DNA of 64,000 bases, from the NCBI GenBank assembly GCA_949316235.1, contig OX438755.1, positions 21,723,151-21,787,150 on the forward strand, read 5' to 3'. Of the stretch, positions 1-10,784 are shown one piece after another. The notes under the pieces were generated by a model. It saw only the letters and a program-made list of their open reading frames with translations. It was not told where the DNA came from and ran no database searches. This stretch comes from Oegoconia quadripuncta (taxonomy: Eukaryota; Arthropoda; Insecta; Lepidoptera; Autostichidae). Both the position numbers and the translations under genes were made by a program. The stretch's first letter is position 1. Each line of letters starts with the position of its first letter.

Positions 1-1830
1 AATAGAATACTTAAAGCAAAGAATAAAAGCAAAGCTGTATGGAATCTAATAAATGAAAATTTACATAATATAATTCATAATAATGACATTGAACAAATAA
101 ATAGAAATAATCACCTTATTGACGACCCTGAAGAAATGGCAAATAGTTTTAATAACTTCTTCATAGAACTGACTAATCGCACAAAAAAGTTCAACAAAGA
201 TATTACTAATATAAGTAGTTGTTGTCAAAGCGTCTTCCTATTTCCGACAACTGATGATGAAATAGTCAAAATAATCAAGTCACTTAGAAGTACAAATTCT
301 ATAGGATATGATGAACTGCCAACAAAATTTTTAAAATTAGTCGCAATACACATTGCTCCAGTCCTTAGTCACATTACAAATCTCTCCTTCATCCAGGGCG
401 TATTCCCAGAGAAATTAAAATACTCTATCGTGAAACCTCTTCACAAAACCGGTGACAAATCAGATATGAATAACTATAGACCCATTACTCTAATCCCAGT
501 TCTAGCTAAGATATTAGAAAAAGCCGTTCACAAACGAATTACAACTTTCATCGACAAATATAATATCATCAGCGGGGATCAATATGGTTTCAGAAAGAAA
601 AGAAATACAACGACAGCAAACTTCAGGTTAGTTCGATCAGTACTCGAATGTGTGGATGACAATATTCCAGTAGTGGCTCTTTATTTCGATATGAGCAAAG
701 CTTTCGATTTTGTTGACCACGACAAACTTACTGACAAACTGTATAAATACGGTATAAGAGGAACAGCAAATGAATGGTTTGTTAGCTATCTACGTAATAG
801 GCAGCAATGTGTGGAAATAGTTAAAACAAGCCGGAAAGGGAATAAAACCTATAAGAGAGTTACTACCAGATCTAACTATAAACTTAATAGTTGCGGAGTT
901 CCTCAAGGAACAATACTAGGTCCACTACTTTTTATTCTTTATATAAATGACCTACCCAAAATGACCAATCATGAAACTATTCTATATGCTGACGATACCA
1001 CCATCATTATAAAGGGTAAGGATAAAAATAGGAAGACTGATGTGAACGACTTTGTAAATGAAATTAATAAGACAGTTAAAAATATAATTTGTTGGATGGA
1101 AACAAATAATCTTGAAGTAAATATTAAGAAGACAAAATTTATGCAATTCGGTACATATAGAAATAAAAAACTTAAATTAAATGTAATCTATAATGGACAA
1201 GTAATAGAGAGTGTACAGTATACTAGATTTTTAGGTATAATCGTTGACGAGAACTGTAGCTGGAAGTTTCACATAGATTCAGTATGTGACCGCCTTGGTA
1301 GATTCGCATTTGCCCTTCACCGCCTCCGGAAAATAACTTCGATAGAAAGCGCCCTGCTCACATATCATGCACATGTTGCCTCTGTTTTACAGTATGGTCT
1401 TATTGTATGGGGAAATAGTTCAGATATTGTAAGGGCATTCAGAGTGCAGAAAAGATGTGTAAGGTCACTCTGCGGTGCAAATTTTCTAGACTCGTGTAGA
1501 CCGTTATTCAGACAGTACAAACTACTTACACTCACGGGTCTGTACATAAAACAACTTTGTTTGTTTGTAAGGGAACAACCAGAACACTATCCCATACAAA
1601 TTAGGCCCAATATTAAACAGTTACGACCTAGAGGGCCCGATAAAGTAATTATACCTAAATATATGTTGTCAGTTACGCAAAAAAACGTTAATTATATGGC
1701 TGCGAAGGTATACAACGCCCTCCCAAATGAATTAAAATTATTGACTGGACGACAATTTAAAATTAAGTTACACGAATGGCTTATCAACAAATGTTATTAT
1801 TCAATTAAGGAATACCTACCACTATTTTAA
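1..1830 (+). CDS. Non-LTR retrotransposon reverse transcriptase ORF, 5' end cut by window edge
   Basis: This is the C-terminal part of the ORF2 polyprotein of a LINE, an RNA-dependent DNA polymerase used for target-primed reverse transcription. The frame is open from base 1; a first Met is at 136, but the 45 codons before it (ending NHLIDDPEEMANSFNNFF) read as the usual linker between endonuclease and RT, so 136 is not the true start. Numbering from Met136: fingers motif NYRPITLIPVLAKILEKAV near 112-130; motif A FDMSKAFD with Asp185; motif B GVPQGTILGPLLF from Gly254; catalytic YADD at 284-287; thumb and C-terminal region to residue 564. No internal stop or frameshift is visible, so the copy may be young. 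The superfamily is clear; the clade (jockey/CR1-like) is a guess. The endonuclease lies outside the window. Confidence 0.9.
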   Translation, partial: NRILKAKNKSKAVWNLINENLHNIIHNNDIEQINRNNHLIDDPEEMANSFNNFFIELTNRTKKFNKDITNISSCCQSVFLFPTTDDEIVKIIKSLRSTNSIGYDELPTKFLKLVAIHIAPVLSHITNLSFIQGVFPEKLKYSIVKPLHKTGDKSDMNNYRPITLIPVLAKILEKAVHKRITTFIDKYNIISGDQYGFRKKRNTTTANFRLVRSVLECVDDNIPVVALYFDMSKAFDFVDHDKLTDKLYKYGIRGTANEWFVSYLRNRQQCVEIVKTSRKGNKTYKRVTTRSNYKLNSCGVPQGTILGPLLFILYINDLPKMTNHETILYADDTTIIIKGKDKNRKTDVNDFVNEINKTVKNIICWMETNNLEVNIKKTKFMQFGTYRNKKLKLNVIYNGQVIESVQYTRFLGIIVDENCSWKFHIDSVCDRLGRFAFALHRLRKITSIESALLTYHAHVASVLQYGLIVWGNSSDIVRAFRVQKRCVRSLCGANFLDSCRPLFRQYKLLTLTGLYIKQLCLFVREQPEHYPIQIRPNIKQLRPRGPDKVIIPKYMLSVTQKNVNYMAAKVYNALPNELKLLTGRQFKIKLHEWLINKCYYSIKEYLPLF

Positions 1831-2080
1831 AATACTTATATAACGGACAATATCGCTTTTCTGACATCAACACATAATTGACAATTAATTAGTTTTATAT
1901 TGTGACAACATACATTATTATATTATATTTAAGTAATAACCTAACTAATGCTATTAAATATTTGCACGCTAGATTTTAAGTAGATTTTGAATGGGACTTC
2001 TGTTATGTGTCATCCTATCTTGTACCCAAAATCAAGCAAATAAATTATTTCATTTCATTTCATTTCATTTCATTTCATAT
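1831..2080 (+). mobile_element. 3' UTR and (CATTT)n tail of the left-edge LINE
   Basis: An AT-rich untranslated stretch follows the TAA stop and ends in about six CATTT units (2048-2077). Simple-repeat tails of this kind are typical of non-LTR elements and mark the 3' end of the copy. Confidence 0.75.
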
Positions 2081-2189
2081 AATTTTTCTTGCACTTTCAT
2101 ACATTGTGAGCACAGATAAAAAAAAAATTATTGGTTGGCGTGGTTTTGGCAATTTTTTGGCAATTATTCTCAGCAGTCTCAGCAGCTTC

Positions 2190-2690
2190 CCAGTACATAC
2201 TTGAAAATGTCATTTACGTAAAGAAAAATATATCATCTTTAAGAGATATCGCGATAAACATGATATAAATACAATAAATAAAAATAAACTTGATCTGTAC
2301 TCAACTCGACTACATAAGGTCAGTAATTCATTTAAGGGGCAATGTATACGCTTTTACTATAAGATTTCGGAAAATATACAGGATTTGCCGTTAAATAAAT
2401 TCAAAGTTATCGTGAAGCAGAGGCTGAGTGCAAAGCGATACTATAGCATAACTGATTACTTGGATGATAATACAACCTGGACTTAGATATTTTTGACTTA
2501 AAAGAGCAACCCTTGAGTTTCTTGCTCGTTCTTCTTACAAGATTACAGCTTTGTGAATGAGCAGTAAATTTAAGTTTAAAAATGTTGATATTGGCGATTT
2601 CAAGTGATACTTTGTGTCCTATGAAATAAAGAACTTTCATTGCCTTCCATTCCGTTCCGTTTCATTTCATTTTCATTCCATTTCTGTCCT
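2190..2690 (+). mobile_element. 5'-truncated CR1-like LINE fragment (RT C-terminus plus 3' UTR)
   Basis: In + frames with breaks it reads ...KGQCIRFYYKISENIQDLPLNKFKVIVKQRLSAKRYYSITDYLDD..., the C-terminal end of an RT. The same end recurs near 7.5, 16.2, 24.3, 56.6 and 61.9 kb. The 3' UTR contains the family block about 'ttgagtttcttgctcgttctt' and ends in a degenerate CATTT/CATTCC tail near 2645-2690. It is a dead fragment. Confidence 0.8.
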
Positions 2691-2816
2691 ATTAGTTCTC
2701 GAGGATTCTAAGAGATGGCGCTGTTTTATTCACTAAGAAAAGCGCGAGAAAATACCTAATATCATATGAATCAATGGGAATTTAATATTATTTAACAAAA
2801 GGAGACACTAATTAGA

Positions 2817-3149
2817 TTTTTTTTATGCACAACGGGTTGGTACTTGACCTCAATCACACCTGATGTTACGTGAAGATGAGGTCGAAGGTGGAAGCGTACT
2901 GACCCGGAAACCCCAAGAAATTTGGGGGACTGGCTATCTTATCTCTGACAACCGTTACACAACAATGCTATTAACATTGCTGCTTGGCGGCGATTTAGAT
3001 AAGACGGTAGTAGCTAGCCAGGCGGATATTTAAAATGCCCTACCACCAACCAACCTGAGTACTTAAACATGTACCCCTTTGGAAATCGAACCCGCGACCT
3101 CCGAATCGTAAACCCAATGTTGTTTACATTGAGCCACGGAGGCTGTTAA
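2817..3149 (-). mobile_element. SINE-A copy, near full length
   Basis: Family definition: about 335 bases. On its own strand it starts with a tRNA-like head (A-box-like GTGGCTCAATGTAAAC, B box GGTTCGATCCC), has a body containing CCGCCAAGCAGCAATGTTAA, and ends with a module around TTAACATCAGGTGTGATTGA followed by GCATAAAAA. Here the poly-T is at the left and the tRNA head at the right, so it is on the - strand. RNA polymerase III would transcribe such an element; LINE machinery would mobilise it. Confidence 0.85.
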
Positions 3150-3312
3150 ACTAACATTCACGTTAAACATATAACAGAGTTATTTCTAAGGAAATATGTA
3201 TGAACAAAATTCGACCAAAGGGTATTATAATGTTAGCAGGAAATGCAGCTTAAGATTCGATATAAATATCATATGAGGGATCCCGTTTTTGAAATACTTA
3301 ATGTCATCATAT

Positions 3313-3662
3313 GAGGTCCTTACCTCGCGAACGGCAAATCCAAATTTAGCTAAACTTTGTGTGTATTATCGGATAACATTAAGTTAAGTATAGGCAGCGT
3401 TAATTTTTAAACGTAACCGCTTTATAAAAGTTTCAGCGAATCTAAAAAATGATTATGGGAAGCAGATGAAAAGAGCTCTGTTCAATTTTATTTTTATTAT
3501 GTGATTTAGACCAGAAATTAAAAAATATTTCATGTGAAACCTTGAAATAATATTCCATTTTCCAAATTAAAAAACAAATTTGGATATAGCTTTGAAAATC
3601 GCAGGAATTGTTACATATGATTAATGAAGGAAAAAAAACTCCAATTTCATAGGTAAAGACCC
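3313..3662. mobile_element. Mariner-like nonautonomous element, copy 1 (internally deleted)
   Basis: The ends are GGTCCTTACC (left) and ATTTCATAGGTAAAGACC (right), inverted repeats of each other. Compared with the copies at 4255 and 46001, about 80 bases just inside the left end are missing. The terminal sequence GGTCCTTACCTATGAAATTG resembles, from memory, the ends of cecropia-subfamily mariner elements. No transposase frame is present. Confidence 0.65.
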
Positions 3663-4254
3663 AATATTAGTGACAAATTGTCTACTAATATTAGGTCTAC
3701 AACACATCGGATTTTCATAGTGAAAAAAAGTTTAAAAATAACAAATTAACATATCATAAATTCATAGAAATATACAATCTAAATAAAAAAAATTACATAC
3801 AATGTGGTTACACACTGAATAATTAAATTGTCCTCATGATTCCATTGATTTCTTCGGATGTAATACCAGGGTAGCATAACAAAAGAGCGGCACTTCCCCG
3901 GCTTGTGAGTTTATTAAAATCAAAATGTTTATCTAACATTAATGTTGTCTTTTATTTCAGATGCAGAAAAGAATATTGAAAAGGTTGAAAAGGTGGAGAA
4001 GGTAGTTTAGTTAGATCCGTAATATAATTTTTGTTAATTAATTATAATGTACCTGATGTAAATATGTAGCAGTAAAAGAATACTTTATCCTTGAAGTTTT
4101 TGTTTACTAACTGCAAGTTAGCGATACGCCCCGGCTTCGAACGGGTGCCATTAACTTCTACAAATGTACTATTCATGTGTTATCAATCACATAAACCATC
4201 CGGAAGTAATTCTCTAAATGATCGCAAAAGTATAAGGAAGTGACCGAAATATTG
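3663..4254. other. Unexplained AT-rich spacer between the two mariner-like copies
   Basis: I see no gene in this stretch. It contains AATAAA-like and pyrimidine-rich AG motifs (for example near 3960) but no reading frame worth reporting. Confidence 0.4.
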
Positions 4255-4665
4255 GGTCCTTACCTATGAAATTGGCGTTTTGTATGAAGAATTTCATTAA
4301 GACTGTTTTCTCCATACAAACATTTTTGATTTTTTTTTGGGAACGGCAAATCCACATTTAGCTAAACTTTGTGTGTATTATCAGATAACATTAAGTTAAG
4401 TATAGGCAGCGTTAATTTTTAAAAGTAACCGCTTTATAAAAGTTTCAGCGAATCTAAGAAATGATAACAGGAAGCACATGAAAAGAGCTCTGTTGAAATT
4501 GTTTTTATTATGTGATTTAGCCCAGAAATTAAAAGATATTTAATGTGAAACCATGAAATAATGTTCCATCTTCCAAATAATTAACAAATTTGTATATAGC
4601 TTTGAAAATCGCAGGAATTGGTACCTACAATTATGATTAACGAAGAAAAAAACTCCAATTTCATT
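4255..4665. mobile_element. Mariner-like nonautonomous element, copy 2 (right end eroded)
   Basis: It starts with the complete left terminus (GGTCCTTACCTATGAAATTG). Its body is nearly collinear with copy 1 (aacggcaaatcc..., ttaagtataggcagcgttaa..., aaaagagctctgtt...). The right terminus stops at CTCCAATTTCAT, so the last bases of the inverted repeat are lost. It is in the same orientation as copy 1. Confidence 0.65.
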
Positions 4666-5690
4666 GCATGTTTTAACGGCGAATGCTCGTTCCCTCTCAC
4701 GGGTGCATTTCTGTATTTTTCGAAAGGTGAAGATTTTGTTTCAAGCATTAAACGCTTAAACTTTGGTGCACCCAAACGCTTATGTTTGGGATATCTCTGA
4801 CCCCGTTTGGCATGAAGGTCGTGACGTTATGTATGTACATAGCAAAGTATAAAAGAACGTTTATTCAATAAAATTTGTAAGCTGCAAAGCAAAACGGTGA
4901 AATGAGATTAAAGTGCAATCTCTGTATGTCGGCTTCTAGTCCCCTGGGAAAGGAAATGCACGGAATAGTGCTAGTTTTACGAGTGTTGCTGTTCTGAACA
5001 CATAACTCATAACATTGTGTTTTAACATGATTACATTTTATACTTCTTACATTGTAATTTTTACTCGAATGCGCCCGAAAGGAGGTTAATGTTTTTCGAA
5101 TGGTGATTTCTATGTTACCTCTCTGTCCTCTCTTTCCTTTTTTCTTTTCCGCGGGTCAAGTAGGTATCTCGGCGCGCCTGTCAAATTTTCGAAAATACCT
5201 GCGGTGTTAAAAACGTTTATAGATACTCTTCTACTGGGTGTATTTGTAATCTGTGAAAAGCAATAGCTACGGGAATATATTATCTATGGATATAATGAAT
5301 GAACACTACTACAGCTATAATACAAAAAATCTGAAAAATGTTACGAGTTGTAATATGTAGGTATACATATTATATCCACGATATAATTGGTATTTTTACG
5401 GAAAGTACAGATTTATTTCATGTTTTTCTTAAAAAAACGGGTAATTCAATAAATTGTTATGAGAATTGGAAGCTCTATGGCAGGTTCCTAAGCCTGTTCT
5501 AATAAAAAACAGTAGTTGGAATTCTATGCCTACACTCCCACCCAAAGAGAAAAAAAATATTTTCGCAAATACAGACTAAATATCATAGCTAACATGACAT
5601 GGCGCACATTATTGGATGCAGAATTTAATAGAGAACAAGTTCAAACACAGTCCAAAGGAATTGGAACTCTATAACCATTACAATTGAGAG
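4666..5690. other. Intergenic stretch without recognised gene
   Basis: Short frames only, none with family resemblance. It is AT-rich with scattered homopolymers. Confidence 0.4.
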
Positions 5691-5710
5691 TTGAAAGTCG
5701 GGTGTCCGTT

Positions 5711-5772
5711 GGCACCGATCGGTGTCCGCGAGTGTTGTCGGTATAAAAGTTTTTTTGGCACCGATCGGTGCC
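5711..5772. promoter_or_regulatory. Pair of 16-base palindromes flanking a TATAAAAG box
   Basis: GGCACCGATCGGTGTC at 5711-5726 and the perfect palindrome GGCACCGATCGGTGCC at 5757-5772 flank TATAAAAG at 5742-5749. This could be a dimeric factor site beside a promoter or part of an unrecognised transposon. Function is inference only. Confidence 0.3.
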
Positions 5773-5857
5773 AGCGTCCGCCTAAATCCCTGTAACCTGG
5801 GCTTGATCGATTTTCAAGTGCAAGGTGACTTTAAATAATCAATATTCTCCTTTAAAA

Positions 5858-6117
5858 CCTGTTTGGTGTTGTGGTTAGAAACTCTGCCACTACACCAAAT
5901 GGTCGCGGGTTCGATCCCGCTAGGGGTATATGTTTGTATGATGAATACAGACATGTGTTCCCGAGTTATGTATATTTTTCTTTTATATATGTATTTATTT
6001 ACAAAAAAAAATGTATATTTGTGTAGTTTATCAACGATCTAGTATCCATAACACAAGCCTACATGCTTACTGTGGACCTAGATGATGCTGTGTGTTTGTG
6101 CAAAGACATTTATTTAT
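5858..6117 (+). mobile_element. SINE-C copy, near full length
   Basis: Family definition: the tRNA-like head reads ACCTGTTTGGTGTAGTGGTT...GCGGGTTCGATCCCGCTAGG. It is followed by GTGTGATGAATACGGACATG, an AT-rich middle, and a 3' part with CATCTGGTATCCACAACACA and GTGGAACTAGATGGCGCTGT. This copy has head and tail on the + strand and ends in a (TTTA)n run at 6106-6130. Confidence 0.8.
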
Positions 6118-6559
6118 TTATTTATTTATTAAAACCAACATAACGACATATTTTTTAAATTTACCAAGAACTCCGCTTTAAACGGTCGTTCTGTGTACGA
6201 TATTTTTTTTTTTTTTTACTTCTATTTCTCCTGTAATAGTATATAACAGTATTGAGGCATCCCCAGAGAGTAAAATATAATACTCGTGTTGGGGTTGACT
6301 CGCTCGTTCCCCGGACATAATTGGCGGAGCTTAGAAAAATAAAACTCTAACAAAAAACAAAAATTTAAACACAAAGAAAAGAAAAATACTCATTTTAAGT
6401 TTTCCAGTTAAACTTGCACGCACTAGTTCTCTATGCGTTGGTGATTGTGCTTCTGTGCGCGCGCGCGCTTATTAAAAGTATAATTGTATTATGGTCTTAT
6501 AGTTTTAAGCTTACTACCAACTATTTAATATTGCTGTATACATATTTGGGTCATTGCTT

Positions 6560-6740
6560 AGCTGCGGTTTCACACACTGCAGGTGCCACGGAAGATCAGC
6601 GCTGCAAGAGCGACCGCTACTGTGGCTTATGCTGAGTGGTAACCTTTTTTGATAACCAATGTTCCTGTGTTTAGTTACCACCATTTGTACTAACTTTTAC
6701 TATTAATGTTATCAAAATAAATAACTTTCTTTCTTTATTT
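6560..6740 (+). mobile_element. Probable LINE 3' end with (CTTT) tail
   Basis: The stretch ends AAAATAAATAACTTTCTTTCTTT, similar in form to the LINE tail at 45180-45218. No coding motif is left, so the assignment is weak. Confidence 0.35.
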
Positions 6741-6808
6741 CAAATTCTTCTTGATTGACACTCTAGGGTGATATTTTCTATTAAAAACTATTTAACATTT
6801 TTGCATTC

Positions 6809-6935
6809 TTTTTTTTTTTTTCTTTTATTGCACGACGGGTTCGTACTTGACCTCAATCACATCTGATGTTAAGTGAAGATGAGGTCGAATGTGGAAGCGT
6901 ACTGACCCGGAAACCCCAACACATTTGGGGGCGCC
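6809..6935 (-). mobile_element. SINE-A, 5'-truncated copy
   Basis: Poly-T at left, then the reverse complement of the SINE-A tail up to 'ccccaacacatttggggg', where similarity stops. The tRNA head is missing. Confidence 0.75.
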
Positions 6936-7112
6936 ATGTTGGATTGTTTATCATGAAATGTATCCTATGACACTCTAGGGGTCAAGACGAATCGAACGAC
7001 ACCTTGCACTTCAAAATTGGTCTAGCCGTAGGTAACATAGAAATCTACATACATACATGAATACATACCCTCGAAAAACAGAACCCTCCTTTTTGGGGCT
7101 GTCGGGTAAAAA

Positions 7113-7640
7113 TTCAACATGGAATGAAATGAAATGAAATGAAAATCATTTATTCATGTAGGCAATACAATATGCACTTATGAACGTCATTTGTTTTTTA
7201 AACTACCACTAGCTCGGAACGCGACCACTACTGAGAAGAGCTAGCGAGAAACTCAGAGGGTTTGTCTCTTATCAATAAATCATGTACAATCAAGAAAGGT
7301 TACAACAATTTTATATATCGTGTAGAGGAGCCGTTTAATCCCATGGATTACTTTCATTAATATAGTCTGAAATTTTGTAATATCCCTTTTTACATAATTT
7401 TTGTTTTATAATAAGTTTAAATTTATTAAGCGGAAGATTCCGTATATCCATGGGAACCTTGTTGTAGAAGCGCACACATTGACCTCTGAATGACTTATTA
7501 ACTTTACTAAGTCTACTAAAAGGTACAGCTAATTCATTTTTGCTCCTTGTATTGACATTATGTCGGTCACAATGTTTCTCGAATGAATATATATTTCTCT
7601 TAACATATACAAGATTTTCATATATATATTGTGACATGGC
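7113..7640 (-). mobile_element. 5'-truncated CR1-like LINE fragment with 100-codon open remnant
   Basis: The (GAAAT)n run at 7117-7140 is the reverse complement of the 3' tail. On the - strand 7637-7335 is open and reads [14 protein letters not shown]... then NVNTRSKNELAVPFSRL, KGQCVRFYNKVP and [10 protein letters not shown], the C-terminal end of an RT. It is too short to be functional and its Met lies at the truncation point. The 3' UTR matches the + copy at 59560-59769. Confidence 0.85.
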
Positions 7641-7659
7641 GCACGCATTCTTGGGTTTT

Positions 7660-7890
7660 AATAAATAAATATTTTAGACAATTACACCAATCATCTAGTC
7701 ACCAAACTGAGCAACTTGTGCTATGGAAACTAGATAATGGATAAACATACATAAATATTTACATAAACATCCATGACTCGGGAATAAATGTTTGTATTCA
7801 TCACACAAGCATTTACCCCTCGCGGGAGTCGAACCCGCAACCGTTGTCTTCGCTGACAGGGTCACTATCCACTACACCAATCGGTCGTCT
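7660..7890 (-). mobile_element. SINE-B copy, near full length
   Basis: Family definition: the tRNA-like head reads GACCGATTGGTGTAGTGGAT...GCGGGTTCGAATCCCGCGAG. It is followed by GTGTGATGAATACGAACATT and a tail with CTAGATGATTGGTGTAAGTG then TCCGAAATATTTATTT. Here it is reversed, head at right. It abuts the LINE fragment at 7640. Confidence 0.8.
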
Positions 7891-8029
7891 TACTTAAATT
7901 ATTATTAAATATTGTTAATGGATCAATGCAATAAATGTTATTACGTTTTTAGCCTGATAGATAAAAGGTAGGCTGACGTTTGCTGGAAAGTCTCTCTCAT
8001 AATTCCTCTTTATTTTTTCTTCATACATA

Positions 8030-8480
8030 ATGTTTGTTTTGGACCTGTTTTTTTAATCCCCGACGCAAAAACAGGGGTGTTATAAATTTGTGTGTGTGTC
8101 TGTGGCACCGTAGCTCTTAAACGAGTAAACTTATTTGGCTGCGGTTCTTTTTATTTGAAGGTTTTCAGCGGTGGTTCTTAGACCAATTTCATAAAAATCG
8201 GTTGAGGAGTTTTGTATCAATTGCCTGTTTTCTCGGAGGTCTTTTAAATTTACAATTTATTCTGTGAAGTTTATAACAAGTAAAAGGTCAAATAGAGGAC
8301 GATTCGGGCTCCCCCACTCTAATAGAAATCGTCTTAGAGACGTCACCGTAACCGGACCGATTAGCGTTCCGCAATGCCGTGGTGAAACCCTTTTTAAATA
8401 AAATAATAATTTGGGGGTTCCGTAGGAATTTTTATTATAAGGTCGATTTGCAGTTATTATTTTAAATTTCAATATATTAA
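8030..8480. other. Transposon-like remnant, class unknown
   Basis: Begins with 'aatccccgacgcaaaaacag' and a block ending 'aaaatcggttgaggagtttt', phrases of the kind common at insect transposon ends; 'aatccccgacgaaaaac' recurs at 53723. A 71-codon - strand frame (8472-8257) has no recognisable family. No gene is called. Confidence 0.35.
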
Positions 8481-8576
8481 TTATGTGTAGTATGTGAATA
8501 ATATGTAAATTACAAGCAAAAGCGTAACGGCGCTAGACGCAACGTTACAGATGTTTGATTACCTAGTAAAATATTA

Positions 8577-8850
8577 AATAAATAAAATATCCTTACATAT
8601 ACACACAGCGCCATCTAGTTCCACAGTAAGCAACAGTAAGGTTTATGTTGTGGATACCAGATGGTTGATATACTACATAAAAATATTTTTTTTTTGTAAA
8701 TTAATACTTATTATAAATGAAAACATCTATAACTCGGGCACAAATGTCCGTATTCATCACACAAACATATGCCCCTAGCGGGATTCGAACCCGCAACCTT
8801 TTGGTATAGTGGCCAGAGATTCTAACTACCACACAGAACAACACCAAGCA
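8577..8850 (-). mobile_element. SINE-C copy, near full length
   Basis: Reversed: the tail block 'acacagcgccatctagttcc' is at left and the tRNA-like head ('gcgggattcgaacccgcaac') at right near 8777-8796. Confidence 0.8.
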
Positions 8851-9097
8851 AATAAAACACCTGTTTTCACCTGCAATATTTCAAACCGCAGATTGGACTA
8901 GTTTTTTACAACCTGCATATGGCTTCCGTAAACATTCTCCCATATTTCTTTAAAACGATACAACGTCAGCCCATCTTGAATTTAAAGGCCCGTACTACAC
9001 AAAAATCTCTTAAATATTTGACACTTAAGAACTAAGCAAGTACTCAATATGATTAACCAATTAATTGGACCGTGATTAGCGACAAATTTAATAACAA

Positions 9098-9330
9098 TAA
9101 TAAATATATATTTCGGACACTTACACCAATCATCTAGTCCCAAACTAAGCAAAACTTGTGCTATGGATACTAGATAACGGATAAACATACATAAATATTT
9201 ATATAAACATCCAAGACTCGGAAATGAATGTTCGTATTCATCACACAAACATTTACTCCTCGCGGGATTCGAACCCGCAACCGTTGGTTTCGCTGATATG
9301 GTCACTATCCACTACACCAATCGGACGAGG
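9098..9330 (-). mobile_element. SINE-B copy, near full length
   Basis: Reversed copy of the family defined at 7660; B box visible as 'gggattcgaacccgcaaccg' near 9263. Confidence 0.8.
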
Positions 9331-9530
9331 TCACAATTTGAACAAGTGATTACCGTTAAGATAGACTTTATAGTTCGCAAAACGATTTAGCCAATTATTT
9401 AAATACTTGCTAATCATGTTTATGTAGTAAGGGCCAAAGTGAAACTACTTGCTAATGCAAACAAATGATGGGGCTGAGGCAGTTGTGGCGAGCGGGAGAG
9501 GCGGTAGCGGTTGCGGTGGGGCCCGTAGTT

Positions 9531-10352
9531 ATACAGGGCGTCCCAAAGTTATGGGACATGAAGGGGAAGTACCTTAAATATTGTAGATAGTGAATTTTGC
9601 TCAAAGAAGACTTTATGTTATTTTTAAAAGTTAGTAATTCTGCATTCATAGATTTTCTAAAAATTACTTGCTTCGGCTGGGAATCGAACCGACTTAAATG
9701 TGAAAAAAAAAACACCCTACTTTTATGATGCCAATCGAAAGAATAGCTAAAAAATAATAACTCTGCCTAAGTAACATAGTATTTTAAAAGAAAGGAACAA
9801 CATAAAATGATTGAGTCAAATTTCAAGAAAGTTATTTATTGCCGACGACGTTCGAAAAGTAGCGATATTATCATTCCAAAGATAGCATTGATTATTCGTA
9901 AATAAGTACCCACTTCATAAAATCAACAGGCAGCGGGCTCATTAAAAGATTGGCGATTTGCGTAAAACAAGAGGGATCACATTTTGAGCATTTAATTAAT
10001 TAATTTACAAAAAAATACCTACTTAATTGACTACGGCAGTTTCATGTATGTTTTTTATTTGATTAAAATGATTAATTTCACGTTGTTCCTTTCTTTTAAA
10101 ATACTATGTTACTTAGGCAGAGTTATTATTTTTTAGCTATTCTTTCGATTGGCATCATAAAAGTAGGGTGTTTTTTTTTTCACATTTGAGTCGGTTCGAT
10201 TCCCAGCCGAAGCAAATAATTTTTAGAAAATCTATGAATGCAGAATTACTAACTTTTAAAAATAACATAAAGTCTTCTTTGAGCAAAATTCACTATCTAC
10301 GATATTTAAGGTACTTCCCCTTCATGTCCCATAACTTTGGGACGCCCTGTAT
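9531..10352. mobile_element. Foldback transposon with about 270-base terminal inverted repeats
   Basis: The left arm (9531 to about 9806) and right arm (about 10081 to 10352) are reverse complements. Both start TATACAGGGCGTCCCAAAGT and run through the block 'aagtaccttaaata' to 'aaaagaaaggaacaac'; only a few mismatches are seen by eye. A spacer of about 275 bases without a transposase separates them. Each arm translates to the same 60-odd residues starting MFFFSHLSRFDSQPKQ, a by-product of the inversion and not two genes. Each arm holds a tRNA B-box-like GGTTCGATTCCCAGCC. The superfamily is not assigned. Confidence 0.8.
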
Positions 10353-10470
10353 ACGGTACATTTAATTATACCTCCTGCTATTCTCTGCAGTCTTAGTACC
10401 CTCCGATGTTTATTTAAGTGAGAGCATAGCTTTACTATTGGATTTACGAGGATAAGTTCGATTACACCAT

Positions 10471-10711
10471 ACAAATCATCTCACAGCATAGATATAGGCC
10501 TTCCCTCGTATAATGAGGGAGTATGGGCCATAGTCCACCACGCTGGTCCTCACTCACGATGTTTTCCATCGCCGTTTAAGAGCAGTCGGATAAATGCACG
10601 TAAGTAATTAAATTAAATTTAAAAACTCATTGGTACATGGCCTGCCTGGCAAGAACCCGGACCTCCCAAATTGGGAGACCGTGTCTTAACCGCTGAGCTA
10701 TCGACTCTCCG
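10471..10711 (-). mobile_element. SINE-D copy
   Basis: Family definition: on its own strand it starts GGAGAGTCGATAGCTCAGCG with a tRNA-like head, then GTACCAATGAGTTTTTAAAT, and later GTGGACTATGGCCCATACTC and GGGAAGGCCTATATC. Here it is reversed, head at right (10680-10711). Confidence 0.75.
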
Positions 10712-10784
10712 CATACAAATTATGTAGATACTTAATTTTCTGTATTTGTTGGCAATTAATATCTTTTTCTTATTTTTTTTTAAT

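Noticed and set aside
7335..7637. 100-codon - strand frame as a small gene (same for 16051-16353 and 24228-24503)
   Set aside because: All are 5'-truncated C-termini of one CR1-like LINE family, with 3' UTR and tail attached; the Met at 16353 comes from target DNA.
9452..10365. Two similar small proteins beginning MFFFSHLSRFDSQPKQ on opposite strands
   Set aside because: They are the two arms of one foldback transposon read in mirror orientation.
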